Below, piece by piece: positions 34,644 through 43,268 of a stretch of DNA of 64,000 nt. Within the stretch, counting starts at the first letter, position 1. Every line of letters starts with the position of its first letter. The stretch comes from a bacterium. GTDB lineage: Bacteria > Desulfobacterota > JAPLJL01. The DNA lies in NCBI GenBank assembly GCA_028713675.1, contig JAQTNV010000009.1, positions 15,167 to 79,166 on the forward strand, in the 5' to 3' direction. Below the pieces are notes generated by a model. That model did no database searches. It was given only the letters and a program-made list of their open reading frames with translations, and was not told the origin of the DNA. A program made the position numbers and the translations under genes.

Positions 34644-35876
34644 TTAAATTTTCCCGAATATCAGCGAGGTGTTGATGCCGCCGAAGGCGAAGTTGTTGTT
34701 CATCGCAATACTGAAACGGCAGTCCCTCGAGTCCCCCATCACATGGTTGAGCGGCGCCAGCTCCGGATCGGGCTTGAACAGGTTCCTGGTGGGGGCGATG
34801 AAATTTTCCCTCATCATGATGATGGTCATGATGGATTCGATCGCGCCGCAGCCCCCGAGCGTGTGCCCCATGTATCCCTTTAACCCGCTCACCGGCACGC
34901 CGGGGCCCAGGACCTTGTTGGTGGCCCGGGATTCCGCCAGGTCGCCGGCTTGCGTGGCGGTGGCGTGGGCGTTGACGTATTCAATCTTTTCCGCGGGGAG
35001 TTTCGCGTCGGCCAGGGCCCGGGTGATCGCCCTCGCCATCCCTTCCGGGCTCGGGTTGGTCAGGTGCTCGCCGTCGCAGGCATTGCCGAAGCCCAGGACT
35101 TCGCAGTAAATCCGCGCCTGGCGGCGCCGCGCGTGCTCGTATTCTTCGAGGACCAGGGTTCCGGCTCCCTCCCCCACCACCAGCCCGTCCCGGTCGGCGT
35201 CAAACGGGCGCGGGGTGGATTCCGGATGGTCGTTGTATTTAGTGGAGGTCGCGCGCATCAGGTCAAAGATAACCCCGTCCATGAAGTGCATTTCCTCGGA
35301 ACCGCCGGCCAGCATCATGTCGGCGCGGCCCGCTTTAATGGCCTCGTAACCGAAGCCCACGCCCTGGGACCCGGAAACGCAGGCGGTGCAGGAGGCCACG
35401 ACCGTGCCCTTGACCCGGAACATGATCGCCAGGTTGGCCGCGCAGGTGTGGCTCATGAACTGCAGGTAGGTGGATGATTTCATCCCGCGCAGGCTTTGCT
35501 TGCCGATGATCTCGCGCATGAAATCTTCGATCGCCTGGGTGCTGCCTTCGGTGGACCCGTAGGACACCCCGCAGGCGTCCGAGGAAACGGCCGCTTCCCC
35601 TAGCCCCGAATCCTTGATCGCGTCCGTGGTGGCCAGCGCGGCCAGGACGGCGACCCGCCCCATGCTGCGCCGGTACATGCGGGGGATGACATTTTCGTCG
35701 ATGCCCGCGCAGACCCCGGCCACCTTGGCGTGCAGGTGGTCGATGGCCTCCCATTCGGGCATGTAGCGGATCCCGCTTTTCCCCTGGTGCAGTGATTCCA
35801 TAACTTCCCCGGGGCTGTTCCCGATGGGCGAACGCAGTCCCATCCCGGTCACGACTACTCTTCGTTCCCTGGTCAT
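34644..35876 (-). CDS. Beta-ketoacyl-ACP synthase (FabF-like)
   Basis: This 410-residue ketosynthase has the full Cys-His-His set: CTACVSGSQGVGFGYEAI (active Cys), VNAHATATQAGDLAES and GYMGHTLGGCGAIES. The N-terminus (RRVVVTGMGLRSPIGNS) and C-terminal NNNFAFGGINTSLIFG are typical of FabF. It is the last gene of the minus-strand ammonia lyase operon, and its start overlaps the acyltransferase stop by 4 bp. In an aryl-polyene scheme it could do the first condensation on the aryl starter or general elongation. One catalytic core but several KS paralogues in the cluster suggest division of labour. Confidence 0.9.
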   Translation of the reverse strand: MTRERRVVVTGMGLRSPIGNSPGEVMESLHQGKSGIRYMPEWEAIDHLHAKVAGVCAGIDENVIPRMYRRSMGRVAVLAALATTDAIKDSGLGEAAVSSDACGVSYGSTEGSTQAIEDFMREIIGKQSLRGMKSSTYLQFMSHTCAANLAIMFRVKGTVVASCTACVSGSQGVGFGYEAIKAGRADMMLAGGSEEMHFMDGVIFDLMRATSTKYNDHPESTPRPFDADRDGLVVGEGAGTLVLEEYEHARRRQARIYCEVLGFGNACDGEHLTNPSPEGMARAITRALADAKLPAEKIEYVNAHATATQAGDLAESRATNKVLGPGVPVSGLKGYMGHTLGGCGAIESIMTIIMMRENFIAPTRNLFKPDPELAPLNHVMGDSRDCRFSIAMNNNFAFGGINTSLIFGKI

Positions 35877-36676
35877 GATTGGTTTTCTCTCCCCCGCGCC
35901 GGCGGGTCTTCTTCCTCCGGGAGTCCCAGCTCCCGGCGAAACCGCCGTTCCAATTGTAATGCCGCTGGCTGCGCCTGGCTTTTTTCCGGAGGCGGAAGCG
36001 GCTCGAGAAATTCCAGCTCCAGGACCGATCTTTCGAAGGGCGGGTAATACCAGTGATCCTCCTTGGGCAGGAAGGGCGGGGAATTCCTGATGATCACCGG
36101 CTGCACCGGGACACCGGCCATCTGCGCGATCCGGAAAGCCCCCGGGTGAAAATGCGACATCCCCCCTTTGGGGGAACGGGTCCCTTCCGGGAAAAGCATG
36201 AAGCGGTAGCCCTGCCCCAGGATTTCCTTCACCGCTTTCAGGGAATGAATGGCGGATCCCGGGTTGCTCAATTCCGGGGAAGCGACATATCCGGAGGCCG
36301 ACATGATGTATTTCATCCCGATGCTCAGGCCCAGCGACCGTTTGGCCATGACCGACATCCGGGGGATCACCCGGATCAGCACGAGCACATCAAACAGGCC
36401 CGGGTGGTTGGCGACAATGACGGAAGGTCCCTCGCAGGGCGTCCCGGCCGGCGGGCGGACCTCCAGGAGCCCCCCGATTTTCAGCAGCCGGAACCAGAGC
36501 CAGAAAAGGGAACGGTTGAGGTTCTGCAGCCGGGACTTTTCCGGGGCCGAGAAGACCCCGATCACCCGGAGGACCGGCAGAACCGCGATGTTTTCCATGA
36601 TGAGGAAGAGGCCGAAGGCGAGAAACAGCAGGCCCAGATACATCCCCTTGCAGACCCTGACCGGTATTTTCAGCAT
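35873..36676 (-). CDS. PlsC-like lysophospholipid acyltransferase
   Basis: This is a 267-residue membrane-associated glycerolipid acyltransferase. An N-terminal hydrophobic segment (MYLGLLFLAFGLFLIMENIAV) precedes the HX4D catalytic motif in IVANHPGLFDVLV (about residue 88). The acceptor-binding motif FPEGTRSPKG and later PVQPVIIRNSP are also present. The family moves acyl groups to 1-acyl-glycerol-3-phosphate or similar lysolipids. It lies 11 bp after the DAK2-DegV gene and overlaps the KS gene. With PlsY at 48.9 kb, this supports attachment of the cluster's acyl chain to a glycerolipid (inference). Confidence 0.88.
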   Translation of the reverse strand: MLKIPVRVCKGMYLGLLFLAFGLFLIMENIAVLPVLRVIGVFSAPEKSRLQNLNRSLFWLWFRLLKIGGLLEVRPPAGTPCEGPSVIVANHPGLFDVLVLIRVIPRMSVMAKRSLGLSIGMKYIMSASGYVASPELSNPGSAIHSLKAVKEILGQGYRFMLFPEGTRSPKGGMSHFHPGAFRIAQMAGVPVQPVIIRNSPPFLPKEDHWYYPPFERSVLELEFLEPLPPPEKSQAQPAALQLERRFRRELGLPEEEDPPARGRENQS

Positions 36677-36687
36677 CGCCCTGCGGA

Positions 36688-38418
36688 TTACCGGGGTCCG
36701 GCTTCATCCCCCGGCAGAAAAGCCAGCCCCCAGGTTCCCGGTCCCATGTGGGCGCCGGAAGTGAGGGAAAACGGCTTGACCAGGATCTCGGCCCGGGGAC
36801 AGCGGTCTTTCACCTTTTCCCGGATCTCCCCTTTCACCCATTCCTCATTGTCGGTATATTCCAGCATGATCAGCGCCGGGGCGGAAGCGGGCGGCCTGTC
36901 CTTTAATTTCTCGAGCGCGTATTGGATCTGCTCTTTCTGGTTATGCGCCACCCCGACCTTCCTGGCCCCGTCCGCCCGCGGGCTGACCACCGGCTTCAGG
37001 CGCAGAATATCCCCGAAAAACGCTCTGGTTTTGGATAACCTGCCGCCGGCGGCCACGTAGTGCAGGGTGTCCAGGAAGATGTATTCCTCGCAGGCGTCGA
37101 CCATCTGCCGGGCGAAGGCAATGACTTCTTCGGCGTCCCTGGACTTCCGGGCGCGGCGGGCCGCGGCGATCGCCATCAGTCCCAGCCGCCCGGAGGCGGC
37201 CTGGGAATCCACGACGGTCAGGCGGTCTTCCGGGTCGTGCTCCTGCTTCCACTTCATCACCGCCTGGTAATTGCCGGTGAAAACCGAGCCCACGCAGAGG
37301 TACAGCGCCCGCGGATGAAGACTCAGGATTTTTTCATAATGCTGATTCCGCTCGAACACGGAAGCCTGCGAAGTGGCCACCCTGGTGCCTTTGCGCATCT
37401 CGGCGTACAGGTCCTCCGGGGCGACATACGACTCCGGAAACGCCGCCGTGCCCACGGTGAGATAACTGTCCAGGAGGGTCATGTTCAGATCGAGGCCGTC
37501 TTCCCGCGAGACGCTCCCGGCGCAATCCGTCACGATGTGAATGGCCTGCTCCGGACGGGCGGCCGTGAATTTTTCCGTCTGCGCTTTCAGATCGTCGGCG
37601 TGCCAGGTCACGATCCGGCCCCACTCGGCCAGCCGGCTCCTGATCTGCTGTTGATCCCCGGCGTGCAGGTGGATTTTCAGGTAATCCCCCGAGCTGGTGG
37701 AAACCAGGCTCTCGCTCAGCTCGGAGATCCGCCCGATCGGCAGGCCCCCCTTCCCCGGGACCCGGATGACCGCGTCGATGCAGCTGCCCCCGGAGACTTC
37801 CGCCCGCCAGGCGGAATCGATGGAAATTTTTTCCTTGAACACCTCCGCGATCCGCCGGTAACCGCCTTCCCGGCCGGCCAGGGACTGGAAAAACCCGTCC
37901 AGGAAAATAAACATGCCCAGCGCGCCGGCGTCCACGACCCCCGCCCGGCTCAGCGCCGGGATCATGTCGGCGGTCTCCCGCACGGTCCGCTCCAGCCGGT
38001 CCAGGACCGGCCCGGTCCATTGCCATCCGCCGGCGCGGTAGTGCCGGTCCGTTTCCTCCGCCAGCGCATCCAACAGGCTCAAGATCGTGCCGGGCTGCGG
38101 GTCGGCCACCGCCTGCCAGGCTTTTTCCCGCCCCCGCCTGACCGCTTCCGGAAAGGAGGAGCGCGGGCCGGGGTCCAGGAACCCGCGGAAGAACTGCGCG
38201 GCGATGTTCCCGGAATTTCCCCGGGCGGACAGGAGCAGCAGGTTTATGGTTTCTTCGGGTTTTTTAACGTCGGCGCCCAGGGGTAAAAGGCTGATGACCA
38301 GGTTGCGCCCCGTGTCCCCGTCGGCCAGGGGAAACACATTGATCCGGTCCAAGAGGTCGGCCCAGGCCGCGACCCGTTCCGTGCCCCGGGCCAGGGCCTT
38401 TTTCATTTCCTCATTCAC
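36688..38418 (-). CDS. DAK2-DegV fusion, fatty acid kinase-like (FakA/FakB in one chain)
   Basis: The 576-residue protein has a DAK2/DhaL-type kinase domain (about 1-200) with the metal/ATP motif NVFPLADGDTGRNLV, SARGNSGNIAAQFFRGF and VVDAGALGMFIFLDGFF. A DegV fatty-acid-binding domain (about 290-570) follows, with HIVTDCAGSVSRE, TSQASVFE, AAGGRLSKT and SGAHMGPGTWGL. In Firmicutes the FakA kinase phosphorylates a fatty acid held by FakB (DegV) to give acyl-phosphate for PlsX/PlsY. Here both parts are joined. GTG at 38418 overlaps the thioesterase stop (GTGA); upstream in-frame sequence only reads the thioesterase gene out of frame. A direct thioesterase-to-kinase relay is the natural inference. 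Confidence 0.85.
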   Translation of the reverse strand: MNEEMKKALARGTERVAAWADLLDRINVFPLADGDTGRNLVISLLPLGADVKKPEETINLLLLSARGNSGNIAAQFFRGFLDPGPRSSFPEAVRRGREKAWQAVADPQPGTILSLLDALAEETDRHYRAGGWQWTGPVLDRLERTVRETADMIPALSRAGVVDAGALGMFIFLDGFFQSLAGREGGYRRIAEVFKEKISIDSAWRAEVSGGSCIDAVIRVPGKGGLPIGRISELSESLVSTSSGDYLKIHLHAGDQQQIRSRLAEWGRIVTWHADDLKAQTEKFTAARPEQAIHIVTDCAGSVSREDGLDLNMTLLDSYLTVGTAAFPESYVAPEDLYAEMRKGTRVATSQASVFERNQHYEKILSLHPRALYLCVGSVFTGNYQAVMKWKQEHDPEDRLTVVDSQAASGRLGLMAIAAARRARKSRDAEEVIAFARQMVDACEEYIFLDTLHYVAAGGRLSKTRAFFGDILRLKPVVSPRADGARKVGVAHNQKEQIQYALEKLKDRPPASAPALIMLEYTDNEEWVKGEIREKVKDRCPRAEILVKPFSLTSGAHMGPGTWGLAFLPGDEAGPR

Positions 38419-38837
38419 GCCGGGCCTTTCAGGGCTTTCTGGATTTCTTCCGGGATGACCAGTTCCATTTCCATTTCGGGATATTTCACGGCGACCTGCT
38501 CCGAACTGCCCTTGGTGCAGAGCAAATTGTTCGAGACCAGGCGGATCTCGTAATTGATGATGATTTTCCTTTTGCATTCGGCGATTGTGGCGGTGCAGGT
38601 GAATTCGTCCTTGTAGCGGAGGGGATGGATGTATTTCACGATCGTCCGGGAAATCGGGAAGACATACCCGGAATCCAGGTAAAAATTATGCAGGTCGAGG
38701 CCGATCTGGTCGAAAATTTCGGTGCGGGCCAGCTCGAAATACTTGAAATAATGCCCGTGCCATACCACCTGGATGGGATCGACATCATGAAAGGGCACCT
38801 TCAGCCGGACCGTGCAGGTTTTCGCGCTCTTGCTCAT
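38415..38837 (-). CDS. Hot-dog fold acyl thioesterase (4HBT family)
   Basis: This is a 140-residue 4-hydroxybenzoyl-CoA thioesterase/YbgC-type hot-dog protein. The active-site region is VPFHDVDPIQVVWHGHYFKY, with the first Asp in the catalytic place, followed by the long helix FELARTEIFDQIGLDL. It should hydrolyse acyl-ACP (or acyl-CoA), releasing the finished acid. It is sandwiched with overlaps between the ammonia lyase (TAATG) and DAK2-DegV (GTGA) genes. A second, distinct thioesterase is at 51.4 kb. Confidence 0.9.
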   Translation of the reverse strand: MSKSAKTCTVRLKVPFHDVDPIQVVWHGHYFKYFELARTEIFDQIGLDLHNFYLDSGYVFPISRTIVKYIHPLRYKDEFTCTATIAECKRKIIINYEIRLVSNNLLCTKGSSEQVAVKYPEMEMELVIPEEIQKALKGPA

Positions 38838-40372
38838 TACTGCCTCAGGAAATCCATTTCCGGCAGGGACTCGGCCAGGATTTCAATCTCCCGGTCCATC
38901 GGATGGTCCTGCCCGTTGGCCTTCACCCGGGACCGCACCGCGCCGGCCAGGGCGGCGAGCCGCGGCCGGGCTTTCAGCCCGCCGCGCAATTCACAGGCCT
39001 GGACCGCCGCCAAAAGCTGGATGGAGGCCACCCGGCTGACGAGGTAGCACTGCCGGGCCGCGTCGCGGGCGGAGATCGTCCCCATGCTGACCTTGTCCTG
39101 GTTGTGGGATTCCGTGGAGCGGGAAAAGGAGGCCGCGGGCAGGGTATTCTTCAGCGCTTCCGCGGTCAGGGCCGAAGCCGTGATCTGCATGGCTTTGAAT
39201 CCGTGGTTGACCCGGGCCATCCCCCCGGAAATCTTGACCAGGTTGGCCGGCAGTCCCCGGCTGAAGCGGGGATCCACCAGCAGGGCCAGCTGCCGTTCCA
39301 GCAGGTCGGCCGCGGCGGCCAGGGCGCTTTTCAGGGCATCCATCGCGAACGCCACGTGCCCCCCGTAAAAATTCCCCCCCATCAGCACTTCCTTCCGTTC
39401 CCAGTCCAGGAGCGGGTTGTCGTTGGCGCTGTTGATTTCATTCGTTATCCACTCTTCGATCCATTCCAGGGCGTCGGAAACCACTCCTAAAATCTGCGGG
39501 GCGCAACGGAGTGAATAGGGGTCCTGCAGGTCCGACGGGTTCTTTGACTCCGGGGGCGGCGTGCCGTTGGCCCCGAGCAGTTTCCTTAATTTTTCCGCGA
39601 CGATGATCTGGCCGGGGTGGGGCTTGCTGCCGGCGATGACGGGGTGGAAATGTTCGGAATGCCCCTGCAGGGCCTGGACGGCCAGGGCGGTGCCGGCGAT
39701 CGCGGCCTCCAGGATATTCCGGGCCCGCCCGAGCGCCACGACGGCGATCCCGGTCATCATTGACGTGCCGTTGATGAAAGCCAGCGGCTCCTTCAGCTGG
39801 AAGCGGTATTTTTTTATCCCGGCCAGCGCGAGGGCCTTCCGGGCGGGGATGACCCGGCCCCGGTAAAGGACCTCACCTTCCCCCGCGAGGGCGCGGGCGA
39901 TATACGACATGGGGGTCAAGTCCCCGGAGGCCCCGACGGAACCCAGGCTCGGGACCACCGGGGTGATGTCCCGGTTCAGGAATCTGCCGGTCTGGTTCAA
40001 CAGGTTGACCGTGACCCCGGAATATCCCCGCGCCAGGCAGGCCATGCGGCAGACCATCGCGGCCCGGACCTCTTCCCGGTCCAGGGGCTGGCCGACGCCG
40101 CAGCCGTGATACTGCATCAGGTTTTCCCCCAGTTTTTCCATGTTGCTGCGCTGGGCGGGGGAAATCTGGTTCCCGCAGCAGCTGCCGTACCCGGTGGAGA
40201 CCCCGTAAACGGGTATCCCCTTTCGCAGGGCCTGATCCAGGACCTCCCGCGACCTTCTCATCCGGGCCAGGAAACCGCTCCGGGTGCTGACCGCCACCCG
40301 GGCCTGCCCCCGGGCCGCGGCCCCGACCTGCTTCAGGTTCAGGGCGCCTTCTCCGATCGTGATGGTTTTCAT
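38837..40372 (-). CDS. MIO-dependent aromatic amino acid ammonia lyase (HAL/PAL/TAL family)
   Basis: This 511-residue lyase forms the MIO cofactor from Ala-Ser-Gly in GSVGASGDLTPMSYIA (about residue 147). Other family features are the catalytic Tyr loop VYGVSTGYGSCCGN, NSANDNPLLD and the PAL/TAL-like STESHNQDKVSMG. The substrate-selecting pair sits in NLMQYHGCGVG, with Tyr-His where HAL has Ser-His, PAL Phe-Leu and Rhodobacter TAL His-Leu. So tyrosine or phenylalanine are likelier than histidine, but not proven. It would supply 4-coumarate or cinnamate, as in flexirubin clusters. The ATG at 40372 fits the family N-terminus (MKTITIGEG). It is the first gene of a five-gene minus-strand operon. 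Confidence 0.9.
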   Translation of the reverse strand: MKTITIGEGALNLKQVGAAARGQARVAVSTRSGFLARMRRSREVLDQALRKGIPVYGVSTGYGSCCGNQISPAQRSNMEKLGENLMQYHGCGVGQPLDREEVRAAMVCRMACLARGYSGVTVNLLNQTGRFLNRDITPVVPSLGSVGASGDLTPMSYIARALAGEGEVLYRGRVIPARKALALAGIKKYRFQLKEPLAFINGTSMMTGIAVVALGRARNILEAAIAGTALAVQALQGHSEHFHPVIAGSKPHPGQIIVAEKLRKLLGANGTPPPESKNPSDLQDPYSLRCAPQILGVVSDALEWIEEWITNEINSANDNPLLDWERKEVLMGGNFYGGHVAFAMDALKSALAAAADLLERQLALLVDPRFSRGLPANLVKISGGMARVNHGFKAMQITASALTAEALKNTLPAASFSRSTESHNQDKVSMGTISARDAARQCYLVSRVASIQLLAAVQACELRGGLKARPRLAALAGAVRSRVKANGQDHPMDREIEILAESLPEMDFLRQ

Positions 40373-41044
40373 GTTTTTTCTTTTCTTTCCGCCTGCGTTT
40401 GAGATCTTTCTTCTGGTCCGGGTCGGGATCAATTCCGGCTCAATCAATCCGGTGATGAATATCCGGGCTCCTTACCTGTTTTCCCATATCCTTTGCATTT
40501 CCCCGCCTAAAATCAACCCTCCGGCAGGGCATAGCGCACAGAGCAGAGTGTCCATAGTGTCCGTAGTGTCCATAGTGTCAAAGAACAGTCCATTGTGTCC
40601 GTAGTGTCTATCGTGTCCATAGTGTCAAAGAACAGTCCATTGTGTCCGTAGTGTCCATCATGATCGCACAGAGCATAGAGCTCAGAATGTTTATCTGGTT
40701 TATCTGGTTTATCTGGTTTATCTGGTCTATCTGGTTTTACTACTTACTGCTTACTGCATACTGCCTACTGGTTACTGGCTTCTGGCTACCGGCTACCTGA
40801 TACTGGCGCAGGCTAAAGCCTGCGGCTACCTGCTTTCACCTTTGACCTTTGAACTTTGACCTTTATTTGGCATTTGCCCCTCAGGGGTTCTCGTCCCGAG
40901 CCACCCTTCGGGGTCGAGGGAAGCTTGGGCATTTGAACTTTTGACTTTGCCCTATGCTCTCTGCCCTCTGCCCTTTGCTCTTTTCCCTTTGAGCTTTCAC
41001 CTTTTACGCTTTACCCCTCACGCCTAACGTCTTTTACCTTTTGC
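40373..41044. repeat. Long repeat-filled gap upstream of the ammonia lyase operon
   Basis: 40539-40665 is built of GTGTCCATA/GTGTCCGTA 9-mers, including a ~45-bp unit repeated twice (40565-40609, 40613-40657). 40690-40735 is TTTATCTGG 9-mers. 40739-40800 has TACTGCT/TACTGGC heptamers. 40797-40830 is a GCAGGCT hairpin repeat, 40859-40968 is 110-bp repeat copy 2, then TTTGACC heptamers. No gene or clear promoter is seen. Confidence 0.75.
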
Positions 41045-42394
41045 TTATTGTATAAGCTTTTCCCACAACGGCCCCGGGTATCCCCGGCGGTGAAACCGGG
41101 CGATGGTCTGATATATCTTTTCGCCCCCGTCGCCGATGATCCAGCTGGTTTTGCCGTTGATTTTTTCTTTCACCACTTTATTGATCTCGCCGCAGCCGGA
41201 AAATTCCCCGGAATAAAATATCGGGTCGAGCCCGACGGCGTCTTTGCCGATTCTATTCTGCGCGACGGCCAGGTCCCAGAGCGAAGTGCGCGGGTAGACC
41301 CTGATTCCGCAGAAAATAAAGATTACGCATTTTTCCAGTTTCTCCGCCCGGCTGAAGGTCGTTTCCAGGGTTTCCCGGTTTTCGCCCGGGGCCCCGCAGA
41401 GCAGGTAATGCGCCACCTTCAGGCCGGCGGCGCAGGCCGCGTTATGACCGCTGATCACGGCCCGGACGTCAAAGGGCTTATTCAGGGAAACCAGCATCTC
41501 GTCGCAGAGGGAATCCGTGCCGAATTCCACGTGGGAGAGGCCGCCTTCCGCCAGCTTCCGGTAATAATCGTCCGGCATCGGGATGGGGCTGAAAAAAGCC
41601 CCCCAGGGGATCCGGACCCCTTTCCGGGCCAGGGCCCCGCCGACCTCCAGGCTGTATTTTACGTCCGCGTTAAACGAGGAATCCGTGAAAAAAATGAATT
41701 TCGCGCCGGCTTCCTGGAGTTCCAGGGCCTGGGCCGCCACTTCCCCGGGATCAAAACACCTCGTTTTGTTTCCTTCCAGTAAAGGATAGGTGCAATAGGA
41801 ACAATTAAAGGGGCACCCCCTCTTGGTCTGGATATTCATCATGCCGCCGTTCTGCAGGTAAAACCCCAGGTGCGGATCGTTCCGGTTTGATCTTCTCCGG
41901 ATTTCCCCGGTCCAGGGTTCATTCCGGCCGGGTTTTCCTCCCGGGCGGATCACCCCCGGGACCAGGGCCGGATCGCCGCCCCGGCCCAGGGCCTCCAGCA
42001 GCAGCTTCAGCTTTTCGCCTTCGCCGATGATCCCGTAATCGGCCCCGGTTATTCTCATCAGCTCTTCCGGAAAGATGTTGAACGCGCTTCCGCCGAGGAC
42101 GATGGGGGCGGGAGTGGCCTCCCGGATCTGCCGGGCGACGCCCTGGAAATCGGTCGTGAATTCCAGCGGGTAGGTCCCGTCCACGTTGTCAATGTTGCGC
42201 AGGGACATTCCGACCAGGTCGGGCCGGAATTCCCTGATCGCGTTTGTCACTTCCCGGTTGTTTCCGGAGGGGCAGAGATCCAGGATCCTGACCTCGTGGC
42301 TGTCCGCGATGGCCCCGGCGACATAATCCAGGCCGATCGGGTAGACCGGGTAGGGGTTCTTATATTTATTGGTCGAGACGAGTAATACTTTCAC
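41045..42394 (-). CDS. Cobalamin-binding-type radical SAM enzyme (B12-rSAM) 1
   Basis: This 449-residue class B radical SAM protein has an N-terminal cobalamin-binding-like Rossmann domain (about 1-150; KVLLVSTNKYKNPYPVYPIG, VLGGSAFNIFPEEL, ADYGIIGEGE). The radical SAM domain has [4Fe-4S] motif CPFNCSYC (about residue 198) and FIFFTDSSFN. The usual DxHxxG cobalamin ligand is replaced by DLCPSG. The family includes methylases and ring-forming or rearranging enzymes acting on unactivated carbons. It ends the minus-strand operon ACP, dehydratase, dehydratase, radical SAM, 84 bp after the dehydratase gene. Substrate is probably an ACP-bound or free chain (inference). The start is GTG. Confidence 0.85.
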   Translation of the reverse strand: MKVLLVSTNKYKNPYPVYPIGLDYVAGAIADSHEVRILDLCPSGNNREVTNAIREFRPDLVGMSLRNIDNVDGTYPLEFTTDFQGVARQIREATPAPIVLGGSAFNIFPEELMRITGADYGIIGEGEKLKLLLEALGRGGDPALVPGVIRPGGKPGRNEPWTGEIRRRSNRNDPHLGFYLQNGGMMNIQTKRGCPFNCSYCTYPLLEGNKTRCFDPGEVAAQALELQEAGAKFIFFTDSSFNADVKYSLEVGGALARKGVRIPWGAFFSPIPMPDDYYRKLAEGGLSHVEFGTDSLCDEMLVSLNKPFDVRAVISGHNAACAAGLKVAHYLLCGAPGENRETLETTFSRAEKLEKCVIFIFCGIRVYPRTSLWDLAVAQNRIGKDAVGLDPIFYSGEFSGCGEINKVVKEKINGKTSWIIGDGGEKIYQTIARFHRRGYPGPLWEKLIQ

Positions 42395-42478
42395 CGCGGT
42401 TGCCTGGCTGATCTTACATAATATGGAATCAGATACATCAGGAGGCCGGAAGGCCGGTTTCCCGGACCTGGGCGGTTT

Positions 42479-42886
42479 TTATATCCGGTAGACCTGGAGC
42501 TCCAGGTTTCCCAGGATCCGGTCGCCATCGAAGGCGGTTCCCGAAAAGGTTCCGTAATTATCCCGGTCGACCAGTTTTTTCGCCGTCAGCGTCACCGTGT
42601 CGCCCACGGGAATCCCCGCGGCGAAAAAAGTCGCTTCCTTGATGCCGACGATCACCCCGGGGCCGCCCGGCTTCACCTTGTTTTTCTGGTTCCAGCCCAC
42701 GGAAAATGCCACAGTCTGGGCCACCAGCTCGATAATGATGATGATCCCGGCGTTTTGGGCGTCAACCAGGGGCCAGGTGTCGAGCACCCGGGCCCGGGCC
42801 CGGCAGGTGTTTTCATCAACCTCCAGGATCTCTTCTATCATCCTGATTCTTCCCCGGTGCGGGATGTAATCCTCTACATTAAACAT
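42479..42886 (-). CDS. Hot-dog 3-hydroxyacyl-ACP dehydratase (FabZ/ApeP-like)
   Basis: This 135-residue hot-dog protein has a catalytic-type His in NVEDYIPHRGRIRMIEEI (about residue 10) and a Glu in IIIELVAQTVAFSVGW (about residue 53). This is the arrangement of FabZ/FabA and of ApeP-like dehydratases. It should remove water from 3-hydroxyacyl-ACP to form the conjugated double bonds. It starts 5 bp after a second dehydratase-like gene; aryl-polyene systems use such a pair as a heterodimer. Confidence 0.85.
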   Translation of the reverse strand: MFNVEDYIPHRGRIRMIEEILEVDENTCRARARVLDTWPLVDAQNAGIIIIIELVAQTVAFSVGWNQKNKVKPGGPGVIVGIKEATFFAAGIPVGDTVTLTAKKLVDRDNYGTFSGTAFDGDRILGNLELQVYRI

Positions 42887-42891
42887 GTCCG

Positions 42892-43263
42892 TCAGGAAGC
42901 GTCCGTGGCAACCATGACCAGGCCGGAGCAGACGATTTCCCGGTCATGGTAAATTGTAAAAGCCCGGGAGCCGGGATCGCCTTCATCTTTTGTTAAAATC
43001 ACCACGTCCAGTTCACAACCGGGCCGGGCGATATTTCGGAATCTGACTCTTTTAAATTCTTTTAACACCAGCCTTACGCCTTTCCGCCGGGCATTTTCGT
43101 CCAGCACGTCCTGGACAAACTTGAGTAAAGCTATGCCGGGCAGGATCGGGTCCTGGGGGAAATGGCCTTCGAACCAGGGCGAATCGGGGGGAACGGCAAA
43201 GCGGCCCTTGATCCGGTCGGACTCCGTCTCAAATTTAACAAAATCAGACCAGATTTCTTTCAT
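42892..43263 (-). CDS. Hot-dog 3-hydroxyacyl-ACP dehydratase subunit (ApeI/FabZ-like)
   Basis: This 123-residue hot-dog protein carries a FabZ-like active-site His in SPWFEGHFPQDPILPGIALL (about residue 34). It then has LVLKEFKRVRFRNIARPG, typical of ApeI and FabZ-type subunits. It is encoded between an ACP (5 bp upstream) and the ApeP-like dehydratase (5 bp downstream), so the three products likely form a working unit. Which subunit supplies which catalytic residue cannot be told without structure. Confidence 0.83.
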   Translation of the reverse strand: MKEIWSDFVKFETESDRIKGRFAVPPDSPWFEGHFPQDPILPGIALLKFVQDVLDENARRKGVRLVLKEFKRVRFRNIARPGCELDVVILTKDEGDPGSRAFTIYHDREIVCSGLVMVATDAS

Positions 43264-43268
43264 TCACT

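Noticed and set aside
38577-38577. Upstream extension of the DAK2-DegV gene to 38577
   Set aside because: The extra 53 codons lie within the thioesterase gene in another frame and have no domain similarity; GTG at 38418 overlaps the thioesterase stop in the usual coupled way.
40373-40447. N-terminal extension of the ammonia lyase to 40447
   Set aside because: The added 25 residues are Arg/Lys-rich and absent from the family; MKTITIGEG at 40372 matches the expected start.
40690-40735. Possible CRISPR array in the TTTATCTGG repeats
   Set aside because: The units are 9 bp and contiguous with no spacers, and no cas genes are present. The other 7- and 9-base arrays were rejected as CRISPRs for the same reason.
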